Source: Phytoactinopolyspora halotolerans (lineage in GTDB: Bacteria > Actinomycetota > Actinomycetes > Jiangellales > Jiangellaceae). Taken from it: a stretch of DNA of 64,000 bases. Made by a program: the position numbers and the translations under genes. This document shows positions 51,316 to 60,606 of the stretch, piece after piece (position 1 is the stretch's first letter; each line of letters opens with the position of its first letter). The stretch spans positions 1 to 64,000 of the forward strand of contig NZ_JAAGOA010000003.1 in the NCBI RefSeq assembly GCF_010550675.1, in the 5' to 3' direction. The notes beneath the pieces were generated by a model, which did not search any database, was not told the origin of the DNA, and saw nothing but the letters and a program-made list of their open reading frames with translations.

Positions 51316-52262
51316 CGCTGGCCGCCGAGACGACGCGGGTGCGCAGTCCGCGTCCCAGCGGCGCCGGACGAGGACGGCGTCCGGTGCCGTGGTTCAAATA
51401 CCTGTCCGTCGCGCCGCTGGTGATCCTGCTGCTCGCGTTCGTCGGGTATCCCGTTTACGAGCTGGTGAAGACGTCGCTCGGAACGGTGCGGCTGGAGCAA
51501 GGCCAGTTCTTGTGGGAGTTCTCCGGCTTCGACAACTTCTCCCGGGTGTTCACCGACGATCTGTTCTTGACGTCGTTGAAGAACTCGCTGATCTTCATCC
51601 TGGCGACCGTTGCGCTGACACTGTTGTTCGGAATCGCCCTGGCCTTGATCGTGGACCGGGCGACCGGCCGGCTGCAGCGGGTGGCCCAGAACATCCTGAT
51701 CTGGCCGGCGATCGTCGCTCCGGTGGTGGTCAGCGTCGTGTGGCTGCTGATCCTCAGCCCGCAGATCGGTCTGCTGAACCGCGTCCTGGATTCGCTGGGC
51801 CTGCCCGAACAGGGCTGGCTGGGACAGCCGGTCGGCGCGATGGCCAGCGTGATCGCTGTGGACGTGTGGCACTGGACGCCGATCGTCTTCCTTCTGGTCT
51901 ACACGGCGCTGCGGGCGATCGACTCCAGTCTGCTGGAGGCGGCGCGGGTGGACGGCGCGACGTACTGGCAGACGCTGCGCTCGATCACGTTACCGATTCT
52001 GACGCCGGCGATCATCGGTGCGGCGGTGATCCGGATCATCATGGGGGTCAAGGTCTTCGACGAGATGTACCTGCTGACGTTCGGCGGCCCGGGCACCGCC
52101 ACCACGGTCATCAGCATCTACATCCGCAGCGTCTTCTTCGAGGACTTCAACTTCGGCTACGGTGCCGCGCTGAGCGTGACCGTGGTCGTCCTGGTGATGG
52201 CCGTCTTCCTGGTCGCCGTCGGGGTGCGCCGGATGACGCGGTCGGGAGGCCGCCGTGACTAG
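51312..52262 (+). CDS. ABC sugar permease 1 (CUT1, MalF-like)
   Basis: A 316-residue permease with about six membrane segments and the EAA loop LLEAARVDGATYWQTLRSIT (Gly of the consensus EAAxxDGA). It forms the channel with the second permease. GTG 51312 overlaps the binding-protein stop (GTGA). The N-terminal 25 residues are cytosolic and Arg-rich. No ATPase gene is in the operon, so a shared MsiK-type ATPase encoded elsewhere is assumed. Confidence 0.93.
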   Translation: MTLAAETTRVRSPRPSGAGRGRRPVPWFKYLSVAPLVILLLAFVGYPVYELVKTSLGTVRLEQGQFLWEFSGFDNFSRVFTDDLFLTSLKNSLIFILATVALTLLFGIALALIVDRATGRLQRVAQNILIWPAIVAPVVVSVVWLLILSPQIGLLNRVLDSLGLPEQGWLGQPVGAMASVIAVDVWHWTPIVFLLVYTALRAIDSSLLEAARVDGATYWQTLRSITLPILTPAIIGAAVIRIIMGVKVFDEMYLLTFGGPGTATTVISIYIRSVFFEDFNFGYGAALSVTVVVLVMAVFLVAVGVRRMTRSGGRRD

Positions 52263-53073
52263 TCGAGCCATCGTCCGGTTGCTGCTCATCGCCTCGCTGG
52301 TGATCACCGTCGTGCCGGTTGCCTGGATGATCCTGATCGCCTTCCAGACACCCCGCCGGATCATCGATCCGGACTGGGCGCTGGAACCGTCGTTGTACAG
52401 CTTCCAGGAGTTGTTCACCGCGGACGCCGTATACGGCCAGCAGGTGATCAACAGCGTGCTGATCGTGCTCGGAGCGACGCTGCTCTGCCTGGTGGTGGGA
52501 GCGTTCGCCGGCTATAGCCTCAGCCATCTGGGCTGGTCGAAGCGGACGACCATGGGCTTCCTCGCCGGGGCGGCGATGTTGCAGCTCATCCCGCCGATGA
52601 CGCTGATTCCGGGGCTGTATGTGGTGATGTCGAACTACGGCCTGCTCGGCAACGTGCAGGGGCTCATTCTGGCCAACACGGTGTTCAACTTGCCGTTCGC
52701 CACCATCATGATGAAGTTCTACTTCGATACCGTCCCGAGTGAGCTGCGGGAATCGGCGGCGATGGACGGCGCGAGCGAGTTGAAGACCTTCGCCCGCGTC
52801 ATGACGCCGCTGGCCGCCCCCGGTATCGCGGCGGTCGGCATCTTCACCGCGATCCAGGTGTGGAACGAGTTCCTCATGGGCTTGGTCTTCACCACCGGGG
52901 GGAGCGAGGCGCCGATCACGGTCGGCATCGCCACCCTCATCCAGCCGCAGGAGATCAAGTTCGGTCCGATGGCTGCGGTCGGAGTCATCACCGCGGTCCC
53001 GATCATCCTGCTGGTGATCGTCGCCAATCGACAGATCGTCGCCGGTCTGACCCGCGGCGCAGTGAAGGGTTGA
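52255..53073 (+). CDS. ABC sugar permease 2 (CUT1, MalG-like)
   Basis: A 272-residue permease with about six membrane segments and the EAA loop SELRESAAMDGASELKTFAR. The C-terminal FGPMAAVGVITAVPIILLVIV and ...AGLTRGAVKG ending are typical of MalG-type subunits. GTG 52255 overlaps the previous gene by 8 bases. Partner of permease 1. Confidence 0.93.
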   Translation: MTSRAIVRLLLIASLVITVVPVAWMILIAFQTPRRIIDPDWALEPSLYSFQELFTADAVYGQQVINSVLIVLGATLLCLVVGAFAGYSLSHLGWSKRTTMGFLAGAAMLQLIPPMTLIPGLYVVMSNYGLLGNVQGLILANTVFNLPFATIMMKFYFDTVPSELRESAAMDGASELKTFARVMTPLAAPGIAAVGIFTAIQVWNEFLMGLVFTTGGSEAPITVGIATLIQPQEIKFGPMAAVGVITAVPIILLVIVANRQIVAGLTRGAVKG

Positions 53074-53084
53074 TCGCTACAACC

Positions 53085-54401
53085 ATGCCGAGTCCGCATA
53101 TCGTCCTCATCCACTGTCACGACCTGGGAACCTGGCTGAGCTGTTACGACGCGCCGCATGCGCCGACGCCGAACCTGCAGCGCCTGGCCGACGAGGGCGT
53201 CGTGTTCGATGCCGCGTTCGCCACGTCTCCGCTGTGCACGCCGGCCCGTTCGGCGTTGTTCACCGGGATGTCCCCGCACCGCAATGGCTTGCAGGGGCTG
53301 ACTCATCACGGCTGGCGGTACGCCCCGGGGGTCCGGACGCTGCCGGAGCTCGCCCGAGACCGCGGCTATCGCACCACGCTGATCGGCTTGCAGCACGAGG
53401 ATCCGGACCCGTGCGTGCTGGGGTTCGACGAGGTGGTGGGTCTGGGCTTTCTGCCGCGAGCGCTGCAGGTGGGGCAAGAGAGCGTGGCCTGGTTCGCGCG
53501 GAACGGCCGGGGCGGCGACAGGCCCTATCTCGTGACCGTCGGCATGTGGGAGGCGCACCGGCCATGGCCGGTCGAGGACTATCCGCGGCCTCCGCGAGAC
53601 GAGGTCGACGTCTTGCCGTATCTCCCGGACAACGAACTGACACGGGAGGAGGTGGCCGGGATGTACGGATCGATTCAGCAGATCGACACGGCGGTCGGGA
53701 TGATCATCGATGCCATCGAACAGCACGGTGATCCGGAGAACACCCTGGTGGTGTTCACCACCGACCACGGTGCCGCCTTCCCGCGCGCGAAAGGCACGTT
53801 GTACGACCCGGGCGTCAAGGTAGCGATGATCACGCGCCCGCCCCGATCATGGCGGGTTCCGCCGGCGCGCGTATCGTCACTGGTCAGCCATCTGGATGTG
53901 GTGCCGACCGTGCTGGATCTGGCCGGTTCCGCGGTCGGGAGCCACTTTCCCGGCGCCGCGCAGCCTGGTGGTCTGGAGGGCCGTAGCCTGGCGCCCGAAC
54001 TGCGTGGCGCGTGGTCGGCGGACCCGGATCCGGGCCGGACGCTCTTCCTGCAGAAGACGTACCACGACGGCTACGATCCGATCCGGGCGGTGCGGACCCA
54101 GAGGTACAAGTACATCCGCAATTTCACACCGGGCCCGAAACTCCGGCTCAGCAAGGACCTGGAGGAGAGCCTGACCCGAAAGGGCATGGGCGATGCGCAT
54201 CTTCAGGCGCGTCCGGAGGAGGAACTTTACGTCCTCGAAGCCGACCCGTGGGAACAGTCCAACGTCGCGGACGATCCGGCGTGGGAACATGTCCGCATTC
54301 AGCTGGCGGATGAGCTCGATCGGTCGATGAAGGAGCTGAGAGATCCATTGCTCGACGGGCCGATCCCACCGCCGCCCGCACCGAACCGGCATCAGGAATG
54401 A
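53085..54401 (+). CDS. Sulfatase, Cys-type (arylsulfatase family) 1
   Basis: A 438-residue sulfatase of the alkaline-phosphatase fold. The formylglycine motif is SPLCTPARSALFTG, with Cys51 as the modified residue (C-x-P-x-R). The metal/active-site strand is IVLIHCHDLGTWLSCYDA, and the later Asp/His pair is FTTDHGAAFPRAK. No signal peptide, so cytosolic; it would act on imported sulfated sugars. It needs a formylglycine-generating enzyme, not present in this window. Second last gene of the operon; the stop overlaps the next start (ATGA). Confidence 0.9.
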   Translation: MPSPHIVLIHCHDLGTWLSCYDAPHAPTPNLQRLADEGVVFDAAFATSPLCTPARSALFTGMSPHRNGLQGLTHHGWRYAPGVRTLPELARDRGYRTTLIGLQHEDPDPCVLGFDEVVGLGFLPRALQVGQESVAWFARNGRGGDRPYLVTVGMWEAHRPWPVEDYPRPPRDEVDVLPYLPDNELTREEVAGMYGSIQQIDTAVGMIIDAIEQHGDPENTLVVFTTDHGAAFPRAKGTLYDPGVKVAMITRPPRSWRVPPARVSSLVSHLDVVPTVLDLAGSAVGSHFPGAAQPGGLEGRSLAPELRGAWSADPDPGRTLFLQKTYHDGYDPIRAVRTQRYKYIRNFTPGPKLRLSKDLEESLTRKGMGDAHLQARPEEELYVLEADPWEQSNVADDPAWEHVRIQLADELDRSMKELRDPLLDGPIPPPPAPNRHQE

Positions 54402-55864
54402 CGACGACGGCCGCCTCGGCGGCGGCGAGCGGAGAAGGAGGCGGCAGGCGGATGCAGCGGCCGAAGAACGTGATCTGGATCGTCACGGACCAGATGCGGG
54501 CGCAGACGACGGGATACGCCGGAGACCCGAACGTGTCGACGCCGAATCTGGACCGGTTGGCCGCCGAAGGCGTGAACTTCACCCGAGCGGTGGCGGGCAC
54601 CCCGCTGTGTTGTCCGTTCCGCGGCGCGATGGTGACCGGGCGGTATCCGCATAACAACGGCGTGACGGGTCATCGGGTACCCATGCCCGACGGCACCCGC
54701 ACCGTGGCGCACACGTTCGCCGACGCCGGGTACGCCACCTGCTATATCGGCAAGTGGCACTTGGATGGAGACCGCCCGGAGCTGGGCGACGCGGTGGAGG
54801 GCGAGCAGCACCATCGGGTCCGGATGATCCCGACTGAGCGCCGCGCCGGCTTCCAGGACTGGTGGGCGTACGAGAACAACAACCGTCCGTTCGACTGCCT
54901 GGTCCACACCGACGAGGGCCGGACACCATCGGGGATGCAGGTGCTCCGCGCGGCCGACGGGATGGAACAGTTCCGGCTGCCCGGTTACGAGGCGGATGCC
55001 TTGACCGACATCCTGCTCGGCTGGCTCGACGGCCGCGCCGGGACGGAGCAGCCGTTCTTCGCGGTGCTCTCGATGCAGCCTCCGCATAACCCGTATACCG
55101 CGCCGGCATCGGCGATGGCTCGGCACATGCCGGGCGACGTGCGGCTGCGCCCGAACGTCCCGGACATCGCGAAGATCACCGAGCGGGCGCGGCGCGACCT
55201 GGCCGGCTACTACGCGGCCATCGAACAGATCGATCACAACATCGGTCGGATCCGATCCCGGCTGCATGGGCTGGGGCTGGAGGAGGACACCTACCTGGTG
55301 TTCTTCTCCGACCATGGTGACCTGCACGGTTCGCACGGGCAGTGGCGCAAGACGGCCCCGTGGGAGGAAGCCGTCCGGATTCCGTTCCTGGTGGGCGGAC
55401 CGAGTCGCGAGCATCAAGACACGTGCCGGCTCGACGCGCCGCTGAACCACGTGGACATCGCACCGACCACGTTGGGCCTGTGTGGGTTGAGCGTGCCGGC
55501 AGAGATGGAAGGCATCGATTACAGCCGCGTGATCGACGGCGCGGGCGGACCCTCGTCGCCGACGGACTACCCGGAATCGGCGTACCTGAGCCTTCCGCTA
55601 CCGACGGGGCACCCGAGCAGTGTGGATCTGCCCTGGCGTGGTGTGGTGACCCGCGACGGGTGGAAGTATGTGCGCCTGGACGGCCGGCCGTGGCTGATGT
55701 TCAACCTGAACGATGACCCCTACGAGTGGGTGAATCTTGCCCATGATCCGGCGCACCACGCCGAGCGGACGGAGCTGGAGCTGCTGCTGCGGGAGTGGAG
55801 CCTGCATACGGGTGACCGGAGTGCGCTCGCGCGAGAAACCATCCACAGAGGTCAGGGTGGGTAG
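54398..55864 (+). CDS. Sulfatase, Cys-type (arylsulfatase family) 2
   Basis: A 488-residue sulfatase. The formylglycine motif is GTPLCCPFRGAMVTGRYPH (Cys in C-x-P-x-R), the N-terminal metal-binding strand is VIWIVTDQMRAQTTGYAG, and the later FFSDHGDLHGSHGQWRK supplies metal ligands. Its first about 18 residues are Ala/Gly-rich; no clear signal peptide, so probably cytosolic. Length and sequence differ from sulfatase 1, so the two may remove sulfate from different positions of one substrate (inference). Confidence 0.9.
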   Translation: MTTTAASAAASGEGGGRRMQRPKNVIWIVTDQMRAQTTGYAGDPNVSTPNLDRLAAEGVNFTRAVAGTPLCCPFRGAMVTGRYPHNNGVTGHRVPMPDGTRTVAHTFADAGYATCYIGKWHLDGDRPELGDAVEGEQHHRVRMIPTERRAGFQDWWAYENNNRPFDCLVHTDEGRTPSGMQVLRAADGMEQFRLPGYEADALTDILLGWLDGRAGTEQPFFAVLSMQPPHNPYTAPASAMARHMPGDVRLRPNVPDIAKITERARRDLAGYYAAIEQIDHNIGRIRSRLHGLGLEEDTYLVFFSDHGDLHGSHGQWRKTAPWEEAVRIPFLVGGPSREHQDTCRLDAPLNHVDIAPTTLGLCGLSVPAEMEGIDYSRVIDGAGGPSSPTDYPESAYLSLPLPTGHPSSVDLPWRGVVTRDGWKYVRLDGRPWLMFNLNDDPYEWVNLAHDPAHHAERTELELLLREWSLHTGDRSALARETIHRGQGG

Positions 55865-55873
55865 AAGTAGAGG

Positions 55874-55882
55874 TTATCCACA
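55874..55882 (+). promoter_or_regulatory. DnaA-box-like 9-mer
   Basis: TTATCCACA is the consensus DnaA box. A single copy, in the gap before the DUF4192 gene, inside GGTTATCCACATTC, which is repeated exactly at 62376-62389. Confidence 0.4.
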
Positions 55883-55934
55883 TTCTTCAACTCGGCCTGG
55901 ATGTCAGGGTTGAGCTTCGCCAAAATCAAGCAGC

Positions 55935-57011
55935 ATGAAAACAAAGCAAACAGCAGATACAGCAAGGATAAGCTCGCCGGCGGACGTTGTCGGGGTCATA
56001 CCTGCGATCCTGGGTTTCCATCCCAGCGAGAGTGTCGTTGTGCTCTGCCTGCACATGCCCACCAACCGTGCCGGGCTGGTCATGCGCGTAGATCTCCCGC
56101 AGCCGCGGGATTCTGAGCCGTTCGCTGCCGAGATGGCGGCACGGGTCGGGCGGGAGAACGCCGACGCCGTTGTCGTGGTCTGTTACACGGAGGAAGGAGA
56201 CTCATCCGGCGAGTTGCCTCGCCGGCACCTGATCGACCAATTCCTCGACGAGCTCTTCCTGCGTGATATCGGCTGCACCGAGGCACTTCTGGTCCGAGCG
56301 GATCGGTGGTGGTCGTACACATGTCACCGGCCGTGCTGTCCGGACAGTGGTACGCCGCTGCCGACGACGCCGACGGGTGCCGCCGTGGCCATCCAGGCGG
56401 AACGCGCCCTGGCCGGCGCAGCCGTATTGCCCGGGAGGGAGGCGCTCGAAGCCAGCGTGGAGGGGCCGGCAGGGGCGCGGAAGGTCAGTCTCGAGCAGCG
56501 ATTCGCGGCCGCGTGCGCCCAGCTCAGTGAGGAGGTGGGCCAGCGCGGAGCCGCCGCTGTGCGGCGGGATTCGTTGGCGGCGGTCACGGAGATGCGCGAT
56601 CGTTTCATGCGCGGGGACCGCGAGCTCGACGACGCTGATGCGGTCCGGGTGCTGGCCGGTCTCGAGGACAAGTGGGTCCGGGATGCCCTGGTGACGTGGG
56701 GACTCGATCAGCGTGGCGACGAGATTCAGGCGTTTCTGACTGTGCTGGCGCAGCACGCGGTCGATGACAGCTGCGCCGCCATCTGCACGGTCGTCGCAGC
56801 GGTCGCGTATCAGCAGGGGCATGGTGCGCTCGCGCTGGTTGCGCTCCAGCGTGCGCTGCGGGCGGAGCCGGAGTACCAGTTCGCGCTCTTGCTGGATTCG
56901 CTGCTCGATGCCCAGGTCAATCCGAGGGAGATCCGGGCGATGGCGCAGCGGGTCCGGCGTGAGTTGGTCGACCGTGGCATCGTGCAGGAGGCGAACGCGA
57001 CGCCGGTGTAG
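55935..57011 (+). CDS. DUF4192 protein
   Basis: A 358-residue actinobacterial protein. ISSPADVVGVIPAILGFHP and SESVVVLCLH begin the DUF4192 domain, then WWSYTCHRPCCPDSGTPLP with a Cys cluster, an Ala/Glu-rich helical middle, and a C-terminal TPR-like stretch (GALALVALQRALRAEPEYQF). Function unknown; the family is widespread in high-GC Gram-positives. It follows the sulfatases but has its own leader region, so it is not obviously part of that operon. Confidence 0.85.
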   Translation: MKTKQTADTARISSPADVVGVIPAILGFHPSESVVVLCLHMPTNRAGLVMRVDLPQPRDSEPFAAEMAARVGRENADAVVVVCYTEEGDSSGELPRRHLIDQFLDELFLRDIGCTEALLVRADRWWSYTCHRPCCPDSGTPLPTTPTGAAVAIQAERALAGAAVLPGREALEASVEGPAGARKVSLEQRFAAACAQLSEEVGQRGAAAVRRDSLAAVTEMRDRFMRGDRELDDADAVRVLAGLEDKWVRDALVTWGLDQRGDEIQAFLTVLAQHAVDDSCAAICTVVAAVAYQQGHGALALVALQRALRAEPEYQFALLLDSLLDAQVNPREIRAMAQRVRRELVDRGIVQEANATPV

Positions 57012-57097
57012 GGACGGCAGGCAGCCTGCCGCGAGGGCACGCGGACCCCGTCCGAGCGTCGCCGATATCGTGGTGAATCAGCTGCCGTGAGGAGACC

Positions 57098-58111
57098 ATG
57101 CAGATGACATCGGATGCCGTACGCGAACACGAGTCGGCGGGCCAGGCGCTGGAACCGATGCCGGTGGACCGGGTGGCGGAGCTGGGTGACGCCGTGTTGG
57201 CCGAGGTGGGCGGCGCTGTCGTGGGTATGGAGAAGACGCTCCGCATGGCGCTGGCGGCGATCCTCGCCGGTGGGCATGTGCTCTTCGAGGACGTACCCGG
57301 CTTGGGGAAGACGCTTGCCGCTCGCAGCCTGTCCGGTGCGCTCGGCCTCGAGTTCCGCCGGCTGCAATGTACGCCCGATCTGCTTCCCGGGGATGTGACC
57401 GGCTCATACGTCTGGGACCCGGGGCCGCGCGAGTTCTCCTTCCGGCCAGGGCCGCTGTTCACCGGTTTGCTGCTGGCCGACGAGATCAACCGGACGCCGC
57501 CGAAGACGCAGTCCGCGCTACTGGAGGCGATGGCGGAGAAGCAGATCACGGTGGAGGGTACGACGTTCGCGCTTGACCGGCCGTTCCATGTGCTGGCCAC
57601 CTCGAATCCGGTCGAGTACGAAGGCACGTACCCGCTGCCGGAGGCGCAACTCGACCGCTTCATGCTCCGGTTGTCCGCCGGCTACCTGGACCCGGCTAGG
57701 GAGGTGGACGTGCTGGTCCGGCGGGTGGCTCGGCGGCAGGAGGAGACCCACGTCTCGGCTGTCGTCGACGCGCAGACCGTGCTCGCGCTCCAGGCCGGAA
57801 TCGAGGCCGTGGACGTGGACCCGTCGATCATCGCCTATTGCGTGGATCTCGCCACCGCCACCCGGAGACACCGTGCGGTGGAGGTCGGTGCGTCGCCGCG
57901 CGGATCTCAGGCGCTGTTGCTGACGGCCAGATCGCTGGCGGTTCTGGACGGGCGAGACTATGTCGTGCCCGAAGACGTGAAGGAGGTCGCGGTGCCGGCC
58001 CTCGCACATCGGCTGACGTTGACGCCCGAGGCGTGGACGACCCAGGTCAGCACGGTGACGATCGTCAACGAGATCCTCGATCAAGTGGCGGGTCCCGCTG
58101 CCGATCGATAA
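57098..58111 (+). CDS. MoxR-type AAA+ ATPase
   Basis: A 337-residue AAA_3 ATPase. Walker A is FEDVPGLGKTLAAR, Walker B is LLADEINRTPPKTQSALLEAM, and sensor 1 and 2 regions (VLATSNPVEYEGTYPLPEA, and later ASPRGSQALLLTARSLAV) are complete. MoxR ATPases usually act with DUF58 and von Willebrand proteins that are encoded next to them; here none is, and a Gfo/Idh gene follows. RBS GAGGAG precedes ATG 57098. A chaperone-like role in complex assembly is assumed from the family. Confidence 0.92.
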   Translation: MQMTSDAVREHESAGQALEPMPVDRVAELGDAVLAEVGGAVVGMEKTLRMALAAILAGGHVLFEDVPGLGKTLAARSLSGALGLEFRRLQCTPDLLPGDVTGSYVWDPGPREFSFRPGPLFTGLLLADEINRTPPKTQSALLEAMAEKQITVEGTTFALDRPFHVLATSNPVEYEGTYPLPEAQLDRFMLRLSAGYLDPAREVDVLVRRVARRQEETHVSAVVDAQTVLALQAGIEAVDVDPSIIAYCVDLATATRRHRAVEVGASPRGSQALLLTARSLAVLDGRDYVVPEDVKEVAVPALAHRLTLTPEAWTTQVSTVTIVNEILDQVAGPAADR

Positions 58112-58149
58112 TGGGCGTATCAGGTGTGGCCCACGGACGAGGAGGGTTG

Positions 58150-59319
58150 GTGCAGGTGAGGGATGCCGGGACAGTCGTGGCGCTGATCGGGGTGCGCGGC
58201 TTCGGGCGCACGTATCTGGGGCCGTTGGAGAATCTGGTGGCGCGGGAAGAGGCCCGGTTCGCGGGCGGCTGTGACATCAATCCGGAGGCCGGCGCAGATC
58301 TGCCAGCCGGAACGGTGTTCTACGACGATCACAAGAAGATGCTGGAATCGTGTCACCCGGACATCACGATCGTCGCGACGCCGCCGCACACGCACTTCCA
58401 GTTGGCCGTGGACGCTCTCGAGGTGGGCAGCGACGTGCTGTTGGAGAAGCCTCCCGTCGTCTCGACCTCGCAGCACGCGAGACTCGCGGCGGCGGTACGG
58501 AGCAGCGGGCGGCTGTGCCAGGTCGGGTTCCAGGCCATGGCCGGGGAACCGATGCAGCGGCTGTTGGCACTGGTCGCGGATGGTGCCATCGGTGCGGTGA
58601 CGGACATCGCGGTGACCGGGCAGTGGATCCGGCTGGACGAGTACTATCGGCGGTCGCCGTGGGCCGGTCATCGGCACCTGGACGGCATCGTGGTGGCTGA
58701 CGGTGTGTCGACGAATCCGTTCGCGCATCCGGTCATGAACGCGCTGGCGGTCGCCCAAGCCGACGACCCGGAAGCGACCCCCGTGGCGCTGGAGGTGGAG
58801 AGTTACCGGTGCCGGGACATCGCCACGGACGACACCGTGAGCGCCCGCGTGCATCTGAGCAACGGAAAGCGCATTCACATCGCGCTCACGCTGTGCGCGG
58901 AGGAGATCGTCGAACCCGTCGTCACGGTGCACGCGACCGGTGGCGTGGCACGGCTGGGGAACACCGGCACCACGCTGACGATCGACGGCGTCGTCCAGGA
59001 CGTCTCCGCGGAGCGCGGACGCCCGCTGGACAATCTGCTGGCGCACCGCCGGGACCCAGAACGAGCACCGTTGATGGTGTCCCTGGAGCGCACGGCGGCG
59101 TTCACCGCTTATCTGGAAGGGATGCTGAACTCACCGGCTCCGCTCCGGGTGCCGTCGGAGTTTCTTCGGCAGCGCCCGGAGGAAGGCTCGCGGCGTGTGA
59201 TTCTCACCGGCATCAACCAGGCCATATCGACGGCCGGAGAGGAGCTGGCGCTCTTCTCGGAGCTGGGCTTGAAGTGGGCCCGGCCGCCGGCATCGGTTCC
59301 ACTCGGGCGAGCTGAATGA
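58150..59319 (+). CDS. Gfo/Idh/MocA-family oxidoreductase
   Basis: A 389-residue dehydrogenase. The Rossmann start is VVALIGVRGFGRTYLGPLEN; the catalytic-Lys motif is intact (VLLEKPPVVSTSQH). The C-terminal domain is longer than usual for this family. GTG 58150 is preferred because GAGGAGGG lies just upstream; ATG 58111 would overlap the moxR stop (TAATG) and add 13 residues. Probably oxidises a sugar or sugar-acid. A companion Gfo/Idh gene lies at 61186-62205. Confidence 0.85.
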   Translation: MQVRDAGTVVALIGVRGFGRTYLGPLENLVAREEARFAGGCDINPEAGADLPAGTVFYDDHKKMLESCHPDITIVATPPHTHFQLAVDALEVGSDVLLEKPPVVSTSQHARLAAAVRSSGRLCQVGFQAMAGEPMQRLLALVADGAIGAVTDIAVTGQWIRLDEYYRRSPWAGHRHLDGIVVADGVSTNPFAHPVMNALAVAQADDPEATPVALEVESYRCRDIATDDTVSARVHLSNGKRIHIALTLCAEEIVEPVVTVHATGGVARLGNTGTTLTIDGVVQDVSAERGRPLDNLLAHRRDPERAPLMVSLERTAAFTAYLEGMLNSPAPLRVPSEFLRQRPEEGSRRVILTGINQAISTAGEELALFSELGLKWARPPASVPLGRAE

Positions 59320-59389
59320 CTCAAGTGCACTCTTGACGTTTGTGTGCGCATATCTCGAATAGGCGAACCGATTTGCGCGATATTTTCCG

Positions 59390-59405
59390 TCTAGAGTGGA
59401 CTAGA
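59390..59405. promoter_or_regulatory. Inverted repeat upstream of the RNA ligase
   Basis: TCTAG-AGTGGA-CTAGA in an AT-rich promoter region. A third CTAG-type site (AAGTCTAGG near 59412) follows. Candidate operator for the RNA ligase gene. Confidence 0.4.
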
Positions 59406-59466
59406 ATATTTAAGTCTAGGCCCCTTTAGTCTGGAAATGCGACGTGCTCGTTGGCATTCTGGATTC

Positions 59467-60546
59467 ATGACTTCCGTGCGCGTCACCGCTGAACAACTCA
59501 TAGTCCATCCGCATTCTCGCGTTGATTTCCTTGAGGTTGCGGAAATAGGCCTGTACAGATCGGTCGTCCCGCGGGGCGTCTTTCAGACCGGGGAATGGAT
59601 CATCTACATTCCTGACGGCGTGGTCCTGCCTGACGGGCTGGTCGAGGAGCTCGGCCGGACGGGCCAGCTCGCCGGACCGACACGCACCCTCGTGCAGCCG
59701 GTCCGGCTGTACGGTGAGCTCTCGCAGGGCCTGGTATGCCGCCCGAAGGTGCTCTCGAGGGTGGATCTGGAAACCGCCCACGTTGAAGGGCACAACTTTG
59801 CCGATGCGCTGCGGGTGACCGCGTGGGTGCCGCCCATTCCCATCCACCTCTCCGGCCAGGTGAGTCCGGCACCCGAACTGGTGATGTGGTGCGATGTGCA
59901 CGACATCAAGCGATACCGGAAAATGTTCAGCCCCGGGGAGCGTGTGGTGGCGACCGAGAAGGTGCACGGAACGACGTGCATCCATACCTTTTCCCATGGC
60001 CGCCACTATGTCTCGTCCAAGGATTTCGGAAAGCGCCGGATGGCGTTCGTCCGCGACGAGAGCAACCTGTATTGGCGGGCCGTTATCGCGCACGGCTTGC
60101 CGCGTGTCGCCCAGGAGATCTCCACCATGATGAATGCGGAGCGCGTGGGAATATTCGGCGAGATATTCGGCAAGGGTGTCCAAGATCTGACATATGGTGC
60201 GGATGCGCTCGACGGCAAGCCGGGTTATGTCGTCTTCGACATTCGGGTGGAGGCTGCGGCTCAGCAGTGGTGGCTCGATCCCGACGAGCTCGTCCAGGTC
60301 ATGCGGCAGCTGGGCGACCCGGTGCCCACAGCGCCGCGGCTCTATGCGGGTGCGTACAACGAAGCCACGCTGCTCGAGCTCGCCGAAGGGCGCGAGTCGG
60401 TCAGTGGCGAGGCACGCCATGTGCGGGAGGGGCTCGTCGTCCGTCCGCAGCACGAACGGCGCTCCTCACTGACCGGTGGGCGGACGATCGCGAAATTCGT
60501 CTCCACCGCGTACCTGACACGGCACGCCGCCACCGACTTCGCGTGA
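59467..60546 (+). CDS. RNA ligase, DraRnl-like
   Basis: A 359-residue ligase that seals 3'-OH/5'-phosphate nicks in RNA. The nucleotidyltransferase motifs are complete: motif I VATEKVHGTTC (adenylated Lys165), motif III IFGEIFG, motif IIIa YVVFDIR, motif IV EGLVVRP and motif V IAKFVS. An N-terminal OB-like module (about residues 1-130) in front of the ligase domain is the arrangement of Deinococcus DraRnl-type enzymes. The upstream region is less GC-rich than its neighbours, suggesting transfer. ATG 59437 upstream is an alternative start. Ends at a perfect 14-bp terminator. Confidence 0.88.
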   Translation: MTSVRVTAEQLIVHPHSRVDFLEVAEIGLYRSVVPRGVFQTGEWIIYIPDGVVLPDGLVEELGRTGQLAGPTRTLVQPVRLYGELSQGLVCRPKVLSRVDLETAHVEGHNFADALRVTAWVPPIPIHLSGQVSPAPELVMWCDVHDIKRYRKMFSPGERVVATEKVHGTTCIHTFSHGRHYVSSKDFGKRRMAFVRDESNLYWRAVIAHGLPRVAQEISTMMNAERVGIFGEIFGKGVQDLTYGADALDGKPGYVVFDIRVEAAAQQWWLDPDELVQVMRQLGDPVPTAPRLYAGAYNEATLLELAEGRESVSGEARHVREGLVVRPQHERRSSLTGGRTIAKFVSTAYLTRHAATDFA

Positions 60547-60566
60547 TCCGCCCACATCTGAAGGCT

Positions 60567-60606
60567 CCCGGCAAGAGAGGTGAAGTGGTGCCCCTCTCTT
60601 GCCGGG
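60567..60606 (+). terminator. Terminator of the RNA ligase gene
   Basis: CCCGGCAAGAGAGG (60567-60580) pairs perfectly with 60593-60606: 14-bp stem and 12-base loop, 20 bases past the stop. Confidence 0.8.
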
